Shown here piece by piece: positions 22,643 to 31,853 of a stretch of 64,000 nt of DNA (the first letter of the stretch is position 1; every line of letters begins with the position of its first letter). A program made the position numbers and the translations under genes. The stretch is from CAG-791 sp963596015 (lineage in GTDB: Bacteria; Bacillota; Clostridia; Lachnospirales; Lachnospiraceae). The stretch lies in the NCBI GenBank assembly GCA_963596015.1, contig CAVBJS010000004.1, positions 1 through 64,000 on the forward strand, given 5' to 3'. The notes under the pieces were generated by a model, which did no database searches, had not been told where the DNA came from, and saw only the letters and a list, made by a program, of their open reading frames with translations.

Positions 22643-24988
22643 TTAGATCTCCACTTCCGTCGTCTCTGCCAGAGTTGCCGTTACCTTGCGGCCATCCTCT
22701 AAGATGATCTCCACACCGGCATCCGTAAGCTTGCCTTCTACCCGGAAAGTAACCTTGCTGCCCTCTCTGGTAGCCTTCACTACTGCTGCGGTCTCGGCAT
22801 GCAGATCCGGGATCTCGCAGACAGCGGTCTCGCCGTCTACCGGCAGATACAGCCGCAGCACCGGATGGTCGCTGTAATCATAATCCGGCACATCCTTGTG
22901 ACTGCCGAAGGCAAGGAGAGATCCCTCCCGGACAAACACAGGAAGATTCATGTAGGTATAGGTCTTCTCATACCACTTGCCGCCCTCTAAGATCTCGCCG
23001 TCGATCAGGCCGACCCACTTGCCGCTTCTGGCAGCACTCTCGTCCTTCTGCACACCGGGCAGATAGAAACGGCCAAGGCTCTCGTCGTTAAAGATAGGTG
23101 CCACCAGTACAGCATCACCTAACATATACTCCAGATCCAGGTTCCGGCAAGCCAGATCCTCAGGGAACTGGAAGGGCATGGGACGCATTACCGGTACGCC
23201 GGTGCGGTGAGCATCGCCTGCCAGCTTGTAATAGTAAGGCATCATGGAGCACTTCAATTCACTGAAGAAGCGCACCACATCATTGGACTCGTCGTCGAAG
23301 ATCCACGGCACACGATAGGAATCGGATCCGTGGAGACGGGAATGGGTGGAGAACAGACCGAACTGTGCCCATCTCTTATAAAGGTCCGGGGTTGCCGTCT
23401 TCTCAAAGCCGGAAATATCATGGCTCCAGAAAGCAAAGCCGCTCATCATAAAGGAAAGGCCGGCATGGATGGTCTCTGCCATGGAGCTGTAGCTGGCCTC
23501 ACAGTCACCACCCCAGTGAATAGGGAACTTCTGGCTGCCTACGGTAGCACTTCTGGCAAATAAGACTGCCTCACCCTTTCCTTTGACTTCCTCAATAGCG
23601 GTAAATACCACCTGATTGTACAGATAGGTATAGTAATTGTGCATGGAAATGGGATCACTGCCATCATAGTAGGTGACATCTACAGGGATTCTCTCACCAA
23701 AGTCGGTCTTGATGGCATCAATGCCTGCATTTAACAGATCCTTCACCTTGCCTGCGTACCATGCGCAGGCCTCCGGATTGGTGAAGTCCACCAGAGCCAT
23801 GCCGGGCTGCCAGGTATCTACCTGCTTAACCCCTCTGCCGTCTTTTCTCTTCAGGAAGTAGCCCTTCTGTGCGCCTTCCCGGAACATCTCTGTATCCTGG
23901 GCCACATAGGGATTGATCCAGCAGCAAAGCTTTAATCCTTTATCATGATAGCGCTTTAACATACCCTCCACATCGGAGAATACCACTGGATCCCAGGTGA
24001 AATCACACCAATGCAAAGCCCGCAGCCAGTAGCAGTCAAAGTGGAATACCCGCAGAGGGATATTTCTCTCTTCCATACCGCCGATCAGCTTGTTGGTGGT
24101 ATCTTCATCATAGCTGGGCTTAAAGCTGGTGGTCAGCCACAGGCCGAAGCTCCAGGCCGGCGGCAGTGCCGGACGGCCGGTAAGGGCGGTATAGACCTTG
24201 ATGATCTCTGCCGGATTCTCGCCGTACATCACATGCATACGCAGCTGCTCGCCGGGTACGGATACCCCTACATAGCCTACCTTCTCGGAGCACACCTCAT
24301 AGGAGACAGCCCCTGTATGATCGGTAAATACGCCATAACCCTCGCTGCTCATGTAAAAAGGAATGTTCTTATAGCCGATATCGCTGGCTGTACCGCCGTC
24401 CTCGTTCCAGATATTGATGGTCTGGCCGTTTTTCACAAAAGGCGTGAAACGCTCGCCGAAGCCGTAGATGGTCTCGCCGGGCTTCACAGAAAGCTCACCC
24501 AGCATATAGGGCTCATAGTCCTGCTCAAAATAGTGAGGATCCATACGCAGCTTGGAAGGAGAGCCGTTAACCCGCATATAACCGATGTTTCTGAAGTTGG
24601 TGCCGGTCAGTCTTCTGCCCTCTGCCTCGAAGGAAATGGCGCAGGTCTCTCTGTTGACTCTTACAGTCATATCACCTGCCGTCATGACAGCCTCGCTGTC
24701 ATCTACTGTTACCTTTACCTCATCCGGATCTTCCGTCAGCTCAAATCTGGCTTCCTTGGCATCATAGCCGGCATAGTGGGTAACGGTCATGGAAATGTCA
24801 TTGTGTCCTGCGGAAACGATGTCGATGTAAAGGACCGTTAAATCCAGCGCATCGGCTCTGCTCTTAATGGGACGCTCCGGGGCTGCAATGCGCATGCCGT
24901 GGGGAATCTCTTCCACTGTGAAGGCCTGGGTGGCAAAGGATGCTTTTACATTCTCGCTCCGCAGCCAGTATCCGTCTGTAAATTTCAT
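22643..24988 (-). CDS. GH31 glycosidase, YicI-type alpha-xylosidase/alpha-glucosidase
   Basis: A 781-residue cytosolic enzyme. It has the N-terminal beta-sandwich (FGERFTPFVKNGQTINIWNEDGG contains the substrate-loop motif), a catalytic barrel with nucleophile Asp429 in IKTDFGERIP and acid/base Asp495 in HWGGDCEASYSSM, and C-terminal beta domains. KTDFGERIP is the YicI alpha-xylosidase signature, so release of alpha-xylose from xyloglucan oligosaccharides is the best guess; alpha-glucosidase activity is possible. There is no signal peptide. An ATG at 24998-25000 exists, but GGAGCAGACT within that extension is the best ribosome binding site and points to MKFTDGYWL at 24986-24988. The gene follows the sugar ABC operon in the same orientation, after that operon's terminator. 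Confidence 0.88.
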   Translation of the reverse strand: MKFTDGYWLRSENVKASFATQAFTVEEIPHGMRIAAPERPIKSRADALDLTVLYIDIVSAGHNDISMTVTHYAGYDAKEARFELTEDPDEVKVTVDDSEAVMTAGDMTVRVNRETCAISFEAEGRRLTGTNFRNIGYMRVNGSPSKLRMDPHYFEQDYEPYMLGELSVKPGETIYGFGERFTPFVKNGQTINIWNEDGGTASDIGYKNIPFYMSSEGYGVFTDHTGAVSYEVCSEKVGYVGVSVPGEQLRMHVMYGENPAEIIKVYTALTGRPALPPAWSFGLWLTTSFKPSYDEDTTNKLIGGMEERNIPLRVFHFDCYWLRALHWCDFTWDPVVFSDVEGMLKRYHDKGLKLCCWINPYVAQDTEMFREGAQKGYFLKRKDGRGVKQVDTWQPGMALVDFTNPEACAWYAGKVKDLLNAGIDAIKTDFGERIPVDVTYYDGSDPISMHNYYTYLYNQVVFTAIEEVKGKGEAVLFARSATVGSQKFPIHWGGDCEASYSSMAETIHAGLSFMMSGFAFWSHDISGFEKTATPDLYKRWAQFGLFSTHSRLHGSDSYRVPWIFDDESNDVVRFFSELKCSMMPYYYKLAGDAHRTGVPVMRPMPFQFPEDLACRNLDLEYMLGDAVLVAPIFNDESLGRFYLPGVQKDESAARSGKWVGLIDGEILEGGKWYEKTYTYMNLPVFVREGSLLAFGSHKDVPDYDYSDHPVLRLYLPVDGETAVCEIPDLHAETAAVVKATREGSKVTFRVEGKLTDAGVEIILEDGRKVTATLAETTEVEI

Positions 24989-25168
24989 AGTCTGCTCCAT
25001 TCTGCAGGTCTTTCACCTGCCTGTTTTGATATGCAAGACAATCCGGCAACCTTTCGCCTGTCGGATGCACGGTCCGCGTCCTCTCGCCTGTCGGCCAGCT
25101 GAACACCGGCCGTCATATGTAGATCGTAAATCCTTGAAAACACATTTTACTTATGACGGCTTATGCGC

Positions 25169-25213
25169 AAAAAGGGCGAAGCCAAGGAGCTATGCTCCCT
25201 TGCTCCGCCCTCC
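25169..25213 (-). terminator. Terminator of the sugar ABC transporter operon
   Basis: On the minus strand AGGGCGGAGCAAGGGAGC pairs, with few mismatches, with GCTCCTTGGCTTCGCCCT around loop ATA, then TTTT. It lies about 60 nt after the binding-protein stop. Between it and the GH31 start there is also an inverted repeat GCCGTCATA/TATGACGGC (25111-25119, 25154-25162). Confidence 0.88.
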
Positions 25214-25274
25214 TTACTGCACTGTGCTATTGTCTGTTATAACTTATAACCCAGTCTGCTTTTTAAGTAAAGCT

Positions 25275-26669
25275 TTAGTTTGCTGCACCGTCGATCTCGT
25301 GCCAATCCTTCTCGATCTGTGCGCAGGTTGCATCCTTGTCGGTAGTGCCTGCTACATAGGACTGCATTGCCTCACCGAATGCCTGGTTGAAGCTGTCGGT
25401 GGAGTAGCAGATGGACAGATCGCCGGAGCCCTTCTCTTCTACAGAAGCCTTGCCCTGCTCGATGATGGTGAAGGAAGAGGTCTCGTCGGTCTTGATGGGC
25501 GGAACAACGCCTGCAACATCGGTGAACCAGCTCTGGCCGTAGTCAGAGGTATACCACCAGTTTACGAAGTGAAGGACAGCGTCCAGATTCTCAGAATCCT
25601 TGTATACGTGCAGGGACTGGTCGGAACCGGATACTACCTGGCAATCTGCCGGATCATCACTTACCGGATAGCCGCCAAAGCCAATGTTCAGATCAGGATT
25701 GATGGCAAGTAAGTCTGCCTCTACCCATGCGCCCTGGCCAAGCATAAATGCGGTGTTGCCTGCTGCGAAAGCCTGCTCCTGGCCGGAAAGATCGGTCTCA
25801 AGGGGCTTGTCATCGCCGTACTTTACTGCAGTGTCGATGAAGTCGAAGAAGTTGTCATACAGTACGGAATAATCGGAGATCTTTGCCTCGCCGGCCTGGA
25901 ACTTTGCTACCATGTCGGAGGTCTTCTCGCCGTTAGCCTTTGCTGCTGCATTCAGGAAATCCATCACATCATGCTTGTAAACCCACCACTCCATAAAGCC
26001 GGTGGTGCATGCCTGATAGCCCTTGGACTCGATGATCTCGCAGTCCTCTTTGAACTCGTCTAAAGTCTGGGGAGCGCTGGCAATGCCGCAGTCATCTAAG
26101 ATATCCTGGTTCCAGATCAGACCGAAATAGTTGCCCTTGATAGCCAGACCATAAACGCCTGTGCCACCTTCCTCTGCGGAAGCCATAGCTGCCTTTACGC
26201 CGTCATCCATGGCATCTACGATGGGCTGACCGGTCAGATCGTAGGAATACTCACGATAGGTGTCGATCTCCATACCGGAGGTGGAGGAGAAGATATCCGG
26301 TACATCGCCGGAATTGATCTTAGCCTTTAACAGGGTAGGATAGTCGTTCTGGGTGGTCTCGTAGTTGATGGTCACATTAGGTGCCACATTCTTGTACTCG
26401 TCGATCAGAGTGTTCATAGCATCTGCATACTCCGGAGAGGAGATGAAGATGTAAACCTCGCCGCTGTCTGCAGAGTAATCCACATCTCCGGAAGCTGCAT
26501 CTGTGGATGCATCTGCAGAAGCATCTCCTGCATCGGAAGCTGCTGCATCATCCTCGGTCTGTGCTGCAGTTGTGTCTGCTGCTGTGTCACCGGAAGAAGA
26601 GCCGCATCCGGTCAGCAGTCCTGCTGCCATAACCCCCGCCAATAGTGTCGCCAATACCTTCTTTTTCAT
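25275..26669 (-). CDS. Extracellular sugar-binding lipoprotein of ABC importer
   Basis: A 464-residue family 1 solute-binding protein. The signal peptide ends in the lipobox LLTGC (Cys22), followed by a linker rich in Ala, Asp and Thr. The mature part has VYIFISSPEYADAMNTLIDEY at its start and EKDWHEIDGA at its end, as in MsmE/MalE-type oligosaccharide-binding proteins. The start at 26669 has AGAAAGGAGACTTAT upstream. It is the last gene of a permease-permease-binding protein operon; no ATPase gene is present, so a shared MsmK-type ATPase elsewhere is expected. Confidence 0.93.
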   Translation of the reverse strand: MKKKVLATLLAGVMAAGLLTGCGSSSGDTAADTTAAQTEDDAAASDAGDASADASTDAASGDVDYSADSGEVYIFISSPEYADAMNTLIDEYKNVAPNVTINYETTQNDYPTLLKAKINSGDVPDIFSSTSGMEIDTYREYSYDLTGQPIVDAMDDGVKAAMASAEEGGTGVYGLAIKGNYFGLIWNQDILDDCGIASAPQTLDEFKEDCEIIESKGYQACTTGFMEWWVYKHDVMDFLNAAAKANGEKTSDMVAKFQAGEAKISDYSVLYDNFFDFIDTAVKYGDDKPLETDLSGQEQAFAAGNTAFMLGQGAWVEADLLAINPDLNIGFGGYPVSDDPADCQVVSGSDQSLHVYKDSENLDAVLHFVNWWYTSDYGQSWFTDVAGVVPPIKTDETSSFTIIEQGKASVEEKGSGDLSICYSTDSFNQAFGEAMQSYVAGTTDKDATCAQIEKDWHEIDGAAN

Positions 26670-26766
26670 ATAAGTCTCCTTTCTATAGATGGTTTCTATA
26701 GATACTTCTGTATGAGCTAACATCCAATCCCTCAGATGTAAGTTCCAAAGTGTTAAGAAAGAGCCA

Positions 26767-27606
26767 TCAGCCCTTTACCGCACCGGCTACCACGCCTTCT
26801 ACGATGTACTTCTGCAGGAAGATAAATACCAGGATAGAAGGGAATACCGCCAGCACCATGCCGGTCATGGCATTCTGCCACTGGGTGTTCATCTGACCTA
26901 CAAAGGTATATGCTGCCAGTACCAGTGTCTTGGTCTTGTTGCTGGAGTTGACCATCAGCAAAGGAAGCAGGAAGTCATTCCAGATCCACATGACATCCAG
27001 CACCATAACGGTGACGGTAACGGACTTCAGCAGCGGGAAGATCACGGAAACAAAGGTGCGGATGGTGGTAGCACCATCGATGTGGGCGCTTTCATCCAGT
27101 TCCTTCGGGATCGTCTTCATAAAGTTATAGAAGATGAAGGTTGCCATGGGAATACCAAAGCCCCAGTACTGGATGCCCAGACCTACCCGGGAACCGGATA
27201 AGTGGATCACGCTCATAGCCTTCAGCAGCGTGATCATGATGGTCTGGAAGGGGATCAGCATAGGTGTGATCAAAAGGGTATACACAATGCCGGTATACTT
27301 GGTCTTGCGCCGGTCGCAGATATAAGCGGCCAGTGCGGAGAAAAACAGGATACCCACGATTCCGATAGTGGTAATGATCACGTTATTGCCAAGGAGCTGG
27401 AAATAATGGATCTTGTTGATAACATAGGTGTAGTTCTCGATCGTCGCTGCCTTAGGCAGAGCGATGGGGTCTGCGATGACCTCTCCGAAGGGCTTAAAGG
27501 AGTTTACAAACATCAGGAATACCGGATAGATGTAAATCACAGCCACTACGGTCAATATAACGATCAGAAGGGTTTTACTGAGAATGCGTTTATTCTTTCT
27601 GCTCAT
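26767..27606 (-). CDS. Sugar ABC transporter permease, MalG type
   Basis: A 279-residue inner-membrane protein with six segments and the EAA loop PKELDESAHIDGATTIRTF that docks the ATPase. Its ATG overlaps the stop of the upstream permease gene (TAATG), which implies translational coupling. The pair forms the membrane channel of the importer served by the lipoprotein at 25275. Confidence 0.94.
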   Translation of the reverse strand: MSRKNKRILSKTLLIVILTVVAVIYIYPVFLMFVNSFKPFGEVIADPIALPKAATIENYTYVINKIHYFQLLGNNVIITTIGIVGILFFSALAAYICDRRKTKYTGIVYTLLITPMLIPFQTIMITLLKAMSVIHLSGSRVGLGIQYWGFGIPMATFIFYNFMKTIPKELDESAHIDGATTIRTFVSVIFPLLKSVTVTVMVLDVMWIWNDFLLPLLMVNSSNKTKTLVLAAYTFVGQMNTQWQNAMTGMVLAVFPSILVFIFLQKYIVEGVVAGAVKG

Positions 27607-28493
27607 TACAGATCAACCTCCTTCCGGCTCATTCCTTTTAATACCACCTGGGTGATCACCAATACGAACAGGAAGTACAGGATAGCCTCTGCAGAACCCA
27701 TGCCGTAGTTATTGTTGGTGAAGGCTTCGTTGTAGATCTGCAGTGTAGCACTGTAGCTTGCCTTTCCGGGACCGCCCTTGGTCAGTGCCAGGATGATATC
27801 GAATACCTTAAGGCCGTTGGTCAGGGACATGAAGACGCAGGTCGTCATGGAAGGTCCCAGCAGCGGAAGGGTCACACGGAAGAATGTCTGTCTCTTATTG
27901 GCACCGTCTACATAGGCTGCTTCCAGCACATCGGTGGGAACGGCCTGCAGACCGGCGATATACAGAACGATGTAAAAGCCTAAGGACTGCCATACGCCTA
28001 CGATGACGATGGAGAAAAATACCAGGCTCGTATCGCCCAGCCAGGACAGGTTCCACAGTCCCCAGCCGGTGGATTCATACAGTGACTTAAAACCGGAGGT
28101 AAAGATGAACTTCCAGATAAAGCCAACCACCGTCATACTCATGATATAAGGGATGAAGAACAGGCCTCTGTAGACATTGGCCAGTTTGAACTTCTTAGTC
28201 AGGGCCACGGCCAGCGCCAGTGCCAGCACGTTAGATAAGATCACGAACAGCACGGTATAGCGAATCGTGAACCACAGGGCCGGCAGGAAATCGGAGCCGC
28301 CGGAAAAGATCTCTGCAAAGTTCTTAAATCCGATAAATACAGGATCTTTGGAAATACCATTCCACTGTGTCAGGGAATAGTAGCCGCTCATAACGAACGG
28401 GATATACATCACCATGACCACCAGGATGACGGCGGGGATGGTGAACAGGAAGTTTTCTCTTCCTTCTTTTTGCTGCCTTTTTGAAATCTGCAT
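27606..28493 (-). CDS. Sugar ABC transporter permease, MalF type
   Basis: A 295-residue membrane protein with six segments and EAA loop PTDVLEAAYVDGANKRQTF. It is the first gene of the operon, with GGAGGAGGGA-type purine tract before the ATG. Unlike most such operons the binding protein comes last rather than first. The operon is divergent from a YesM/YesN sensor system that probably controls it. Confidence 0.94.
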   Translation of the reverse strand: MQISKRQQKEGRENFLFTIPAVILVVMVMYIPFVMSGYYSLTQWNGISKDPVFIGFKNFAEIFSGGSDFLPALWFTIRYTVLFVILSNVLALALAVALTKKFKLANVYRGLFFIPYIMSMTVVGFIWKFIFTSGFKSLYESTGWGLWNLSWLGDTSLVFFSIVIVGVWQSLGFYIVLYIAGLQAVPTDVLEAAYVDGANKRQTFFRVTLPLLGPSMTTCVFMSLTNGLKVFDIILALTKGGPGKASYSATLQIYNEAFTNNNYGMGSAEAILYFLFVLVITQVVLKGMSRKEVDL

Positions 28494-29048
28494 TCCCTCC
28501 TCCTCTCTTCCTGCCTTCTGTTTTTCTCGTCAATGATGGAAACCCTTTACCAGCAGTGCCCGGTGTCTGTACGATGTCTGTCCTCAGGTTGCCTGTACTG
28601 TCTGTTCTACTGCGGCACTGCCGGTAAGACCATGCACATCCGGCAGGTGTACCTATATCTTACATCCGTCATCCTGACGAATAAATGGAGATTTAAGACC
28701 TGCTATCTGTAAAAAAATGACATCTCTTTTCCGGAATATCACATTTTTATATACAAATTCACCATCGTACACGCAGCATTGCATTTGCCCTTGTCTTGGA
28801 ATTGTTGTAAGATAAGGGCAATATCCGCCTCCTTACGGAATGCAGCGGATCTATGCCTGTAATAATGAAAAAGCAACCGTTCACCCCATCTCGCTCTTGC
28901 TTTGAAAAACCTCTGTTTGGAATGCCTCCCTATGGATGACCGGAGCTATTACATTCTCCGGCCGCCTGTCCTGTTTCAAAATAAGATGATCTGCAAGCAG
29001 TCAATTTTATGCTGAAAAATAGCAGGTACTAAGCCAAAAGATTACAAT
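28494..29048. other. Divergent regulatory region between sugar importer and YesM/YesN genes
   Basis: 555 bp without a credible ORF. It holds a 13-bp inverted repeat with a promoter-like sequence (28785-28821), a small palindrome CGTCA-tcc-TGACG (28667-28679) and a hairpin ACCGGAG...CTCCGGC near 28940. No convincing -35/-10 pair was found for the leftward operon. Confidence 0.6.
28785..28821 (+). promoter_or_regulatory. Inverted repeat overlapping a possible promoter of the sensor kinase gene
   Basis: TTGCCCTTGTCTT (28785-28797) and AAGATAAGGGCAA (28809-28821) are inverted repeats matching at 12 of 13 positions with an 11-bp spacer. A -35 TTGCCC and -10 TAAGAT with 17-bp spacing lie within it. 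No T tract follows on either strand, so an operator is more likely than a terminator. Confidence 0.5.
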
Positions 29049-30971
29049 ATGAAAAGTGATAATAAAAATAAGAAAACCATCCTTCCCGCCCCATGGCTTA
29101 ACCGGGTGCAGGATCTCCTTCGCCGCTCTCCTCTGTGGCTGAGTTTTACGGTCCTCATGGCCCTGTGCCTTCTGGTGATGAGCATTACCCTGGCCTATTC
29201 CAACTACCGGCGGGGCGTCACCAATGCCATTCGCAGCCAGAACCAGTCTGTGGCCCAGATGGTAGACCTGAAATTCCAGAATCTGAACCAGTATCTCTCG
29301 GAGCTGGCGGACTTTTGTGTGCTGCCGGTCAATGACACGGATTTTTATAATGCGCTGCTTACCTATAATTACTTAGGTGATGCCCGGACCAATGCTCTCC
29401 GGCAGACGGCCAATCTGTACTACTATTCCCGCACGGATCTGCTCTCCTATCAGCTCTTTAGTCTGCGGCACGGCATCTGTTTCTCCAGGAAAAGCTCTGA
29501 CCAGCGCATGAAAATAATCTATGATTATTTTAATTACAAGGATCCCATTTACCTGACGTGTCTGGAAAATCCCACCCACTGCGCCATCACTCCCTCCGAA
29601 AATGAGAATGCTCTCTTTACCTATTCTCATACCATTTTCCGGGTCAATGACGGCGCTACTCTGGCACTGGTGTCCATCGATGTGAACAAAAACGCCATGT
29701 CCATCGGCTTTGAGGATCAGATCACCGTCCTTTTCAATAAAAATGCCCAGATGCTCTATACCAACACACCGACTTTACAAAGCTATCTGAAGGATATCCT
29801 AAAGACCACAGCCACCGGCACTTCTTCTGCCGCCGATGCTGTTTCCGGCGACAATACGATCCTTCTGAAGGGAGAAGAATATCTGGTATATTCCGGCAAT
29901 GATGATCGATCCGGCCTTACCCTGGTAGTGCTGACACCTCTTTCTGTCATTAAAGGACAGCTTCGGAGCATTCAGGTCTCCTCCCTGCTGCAAGGACTGG
30001 TCTTTCTGCTTTTCTCGGTAGTGGTCTCTTTTTTGATCATCCGGTATCTGACCCAGCCTCTGACAGCCCTGACCAACTTCCAGCTGCAGGTAGGCTCCGG
30101 CCAGTATCCCCGGATTCATCTGGGAAGGAGCAGGGAAGCAGCCCGGTTGGGCGAGTCCTTTAATGAGATGTCAGAGCGCATCGACAATCTGGTCAATGAC
30201 AACCTGATGTCCTCCCTGAATGAGAAAAATGCCCGGATCGAAGCCCTGGAAGCCCAGGTAAATCCCCACTTTCTCTACAATACCCTGCAGGCCATCGGCT
30301 CCGAAGCCCTGCTCAACGATGAACTTGGGATCTACGAGATGATCACCCGGCTGGCCTCCAACATGCGCTATGCCATCAACGGCTCCCGGGAGGTAACGCT
30401 TCAGCAGGAGCTGGAGTTCACCGACAATTACATGGAATTGCAAAAGCTGCGCATGGAGGATCGTCTCCAGGTCACCAGACGCATCGATCCCACCCTTTTA
30501 AAGCAAAGAGTGCCCAAGTGTGCCCTGCAGCTTATCGTGGAAAACTCCATCAAATACGGCCTGCAGGGAGATATCAGCTGTCTCCATCTGGAGATCGATA
30601 TTTTCCGCCAGGGCGGTCAGTTGGTCATCCGGGTCCTTGACAACGGCGCCGGCATGACGCCGGAGCGGCTTAAACAAGTACAGGAGAGTCTCCACAGTTT
30701 TCAGGATGCGGTAGCAGATAATATGCCTTTGCCTTCCGGCCACGAGGACACAGCCTCTTTTCGAGAATCCTCTCATACATCGTCAGGCATCGACGCCACT
30801 GCTGCTTCCGGCAAGTCTGCCCCGGCCATCTCCTCCTCCGGCATCGGTCTTGCCAACCTCTGCAGCCGTCTGAAGATCATGTACGACGACAAAGCCCGGA
30901 TCGAGATCCAGAGCAGCTGTGCCAAGGAAGATCATCACACCTGTGTTACACTGATATTGGATCTGGAATAA
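29049..30971 (+). CDS. YesM-type sensor histidine kinase
   Basis: A 640-residue membrane kinase. Membrane segments at about residues 30-50 and 308-332 enclose an extracellular sensing domain, then HAMP (about 333-385), a His_kinase domain with His407 in NPHFLYNTLQAIGSEAL, N box LQLIVENSIKYGL and G boxes DNGAGMTP and SSSGIGLANLCSRL. Between the two G boxes there is a Ser/Thr/Ala-rich insert of roughly 50 residues that is absent from typical relatives. Start ATG at 29049 has only a weak purine signal (CCAAAAGATT). The YesN-type regulator follows, and the divergent sugar importer is the probable target. Confidence 0.92.
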   Translation: MKSDNKNKKTILPAPWLNRVQDLLRRSPLWLSFTVLMALCLLVMSITLAYSNYRRGVTNAIRSQNQSVAQMVDLKFQNLNQYLSELADFCVLPVNDTDFYNALLTYNYLGDARTNALRQTANLYYYSRTDLLSYQLFSLRHGICFSRKSSDQRMKIIYDYFNYKDPIYLTCLENPTHCAITPSENENALFTYSHTIFRVNDGATLALVSIDVNKNAMSIGFEDQITVLFNKNAQMLYTNTPTLQSYLKDILKTTATGTSSAADAVSGDNTILLKGEEYLVYSGNDDRSGLTLVVLTPLSVIKGQLRSIQVSSLLQGLVFLLFSVVVSFLIIRYLTQPLTALTNFQLQVGSGQYPRIHLGRSREAARLGESFNEMSERIDNLVNDNLMSSLNEKNARIEALEAQVNPHFLYNTLQAIGSEALLNDELGIYEMITRLASNMRYAINGSREVTLQQELEFTDNYMELQKLRMEDRLQVTRRIDPTLLKQRVPKCALQLIVENSIKYGLQGDISCLHLEIDIFRQGGQLVIRVLDNGAGMTPERLKQVQESLHSFQDAVADNMPLPSGHEDTASFRESSHTSSGIDATAASGKSAPAISSSGIGLANLCSRLKIMYDDKARIEIQSSCAKEDHHTCVTLILDLE

Positions 30972-31112
30972 GGCTTTGTGCCCAATCTGTAATAACGCTT
31001 TCGGATGCAGATGGCGTTTTGAGTATGCGTAAACGTCAGCCACTTTGCCCTGCAGATCATAGTCCCGCAGATTATGCTCCTGCAGGAATCATTAAAGAAA
31101 GGTATAGAAGAG

Positions 31113-31853
31113 ATGCATAAAGTATTGATCATCGACGATGAAAAGCCCGTACGTATCGCCATCAGTAAATTAGGCCAGTGGTCCAAGTGGCATTTGGAGC
31201 CGCCTTACTATGCAGCCGACGGCAAGGAAGCCCTGGCCATGCTTTCCGAGCTCTCTCCTGCCATCGTCTTCGTAGACATGCAGATGCCGGTAATGAACGG
31301 CGTAGAGTTTCTGCGCCAGGCCAGTGCCAGAGAGGAGCGGCCTGCCTTTATCGTCATCAGCGGCTTTGATGACTTTGCCTATGCCCAGAGTGCCATTCAC
31401 TATGGGGTCAGCGAATACCTTTTAAAGCCTGTGGTGGCCACAGAGCTCAATGAGGCCATCGGCCGGGTCATGACCGCCCGCTATCCCGACGAGGATTTTT
31501 CCGTGGAATCCAAGGCCTCTACCCTCAATGCCAACCAGGTGGTGGATCTGATCCACCAGACCATCGAGACCAATTATGCCGAGAATATGCAGATCCAGGA
31601 TTTCGCCGATAAGTACTTCTTCTCCAGAGAATACCTCTCCCGGCTCTTTAAAGCTAAATACCACGTGGGCATCTACGAATATCTCACAGAAGTGCGCATG
31701 AAAAGGGCCGCACAGCTTTTGTGCGACCCTTCTATTCCCGTGTCCGATATTTCCGTCCGGGTAGGTTATGCGGATAATAATTATTTTTCCAAGGCCTTTA
31801 AGAATGCCTGGGGGATGTCCCCCAGTGAGTATCGCAGGCAGAATTCAGACTGA
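31113..31853 (+). CDS. YesN-type response regulator with AraC DNA-binding domain
   Basis: A 246-residue protein: receiver with acidic residues DDE (8-10) and phospho-acceptor Asp55 (VFVDMQMPVMNG), and C-terminal double helix-turn-helix of the AraC type (FADKYFFSREYLSRLFKAKY and VSDISVRVGYADNNYFSKAFK). The start is the ATG at 31113 with AAAGAAAGGTATAG upstream; an in-frame ATG at 31074 gives a non-homologous extension. It is the partner of the kinase upstream. Its 3' end overlaps the convergent glycosyltransferase gene by 9 bp. Confidence 0.93.
   Translation: MHKVLIIDDEKPVRIAISKLGQWSKWHLEPPYYAADGKEALAMLSELSPAIVFVDMQMPVMNGVEFLRQASAREERPAFIVISGFDDFAYAQSAIHYGVSEYLLKPVVATELNEAIGRVMTARYPDEDFSVESKASTLNANQVVDLIHQTIETNYAENMQIQDFADKYFFSREYLSRLFKAKYHVGIYEYLTEVRMKRAAQLLCDPSIPVSDISVRVGYADNNYFSKAFKNAWGMSPSEYRRQNSD

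Noticed and set aside
28324..28533. Basic 69-codon ORF overlapping the first permease gene
   Set aside because: Out-of-frame shadow of the permease N-terminus on the same strand.
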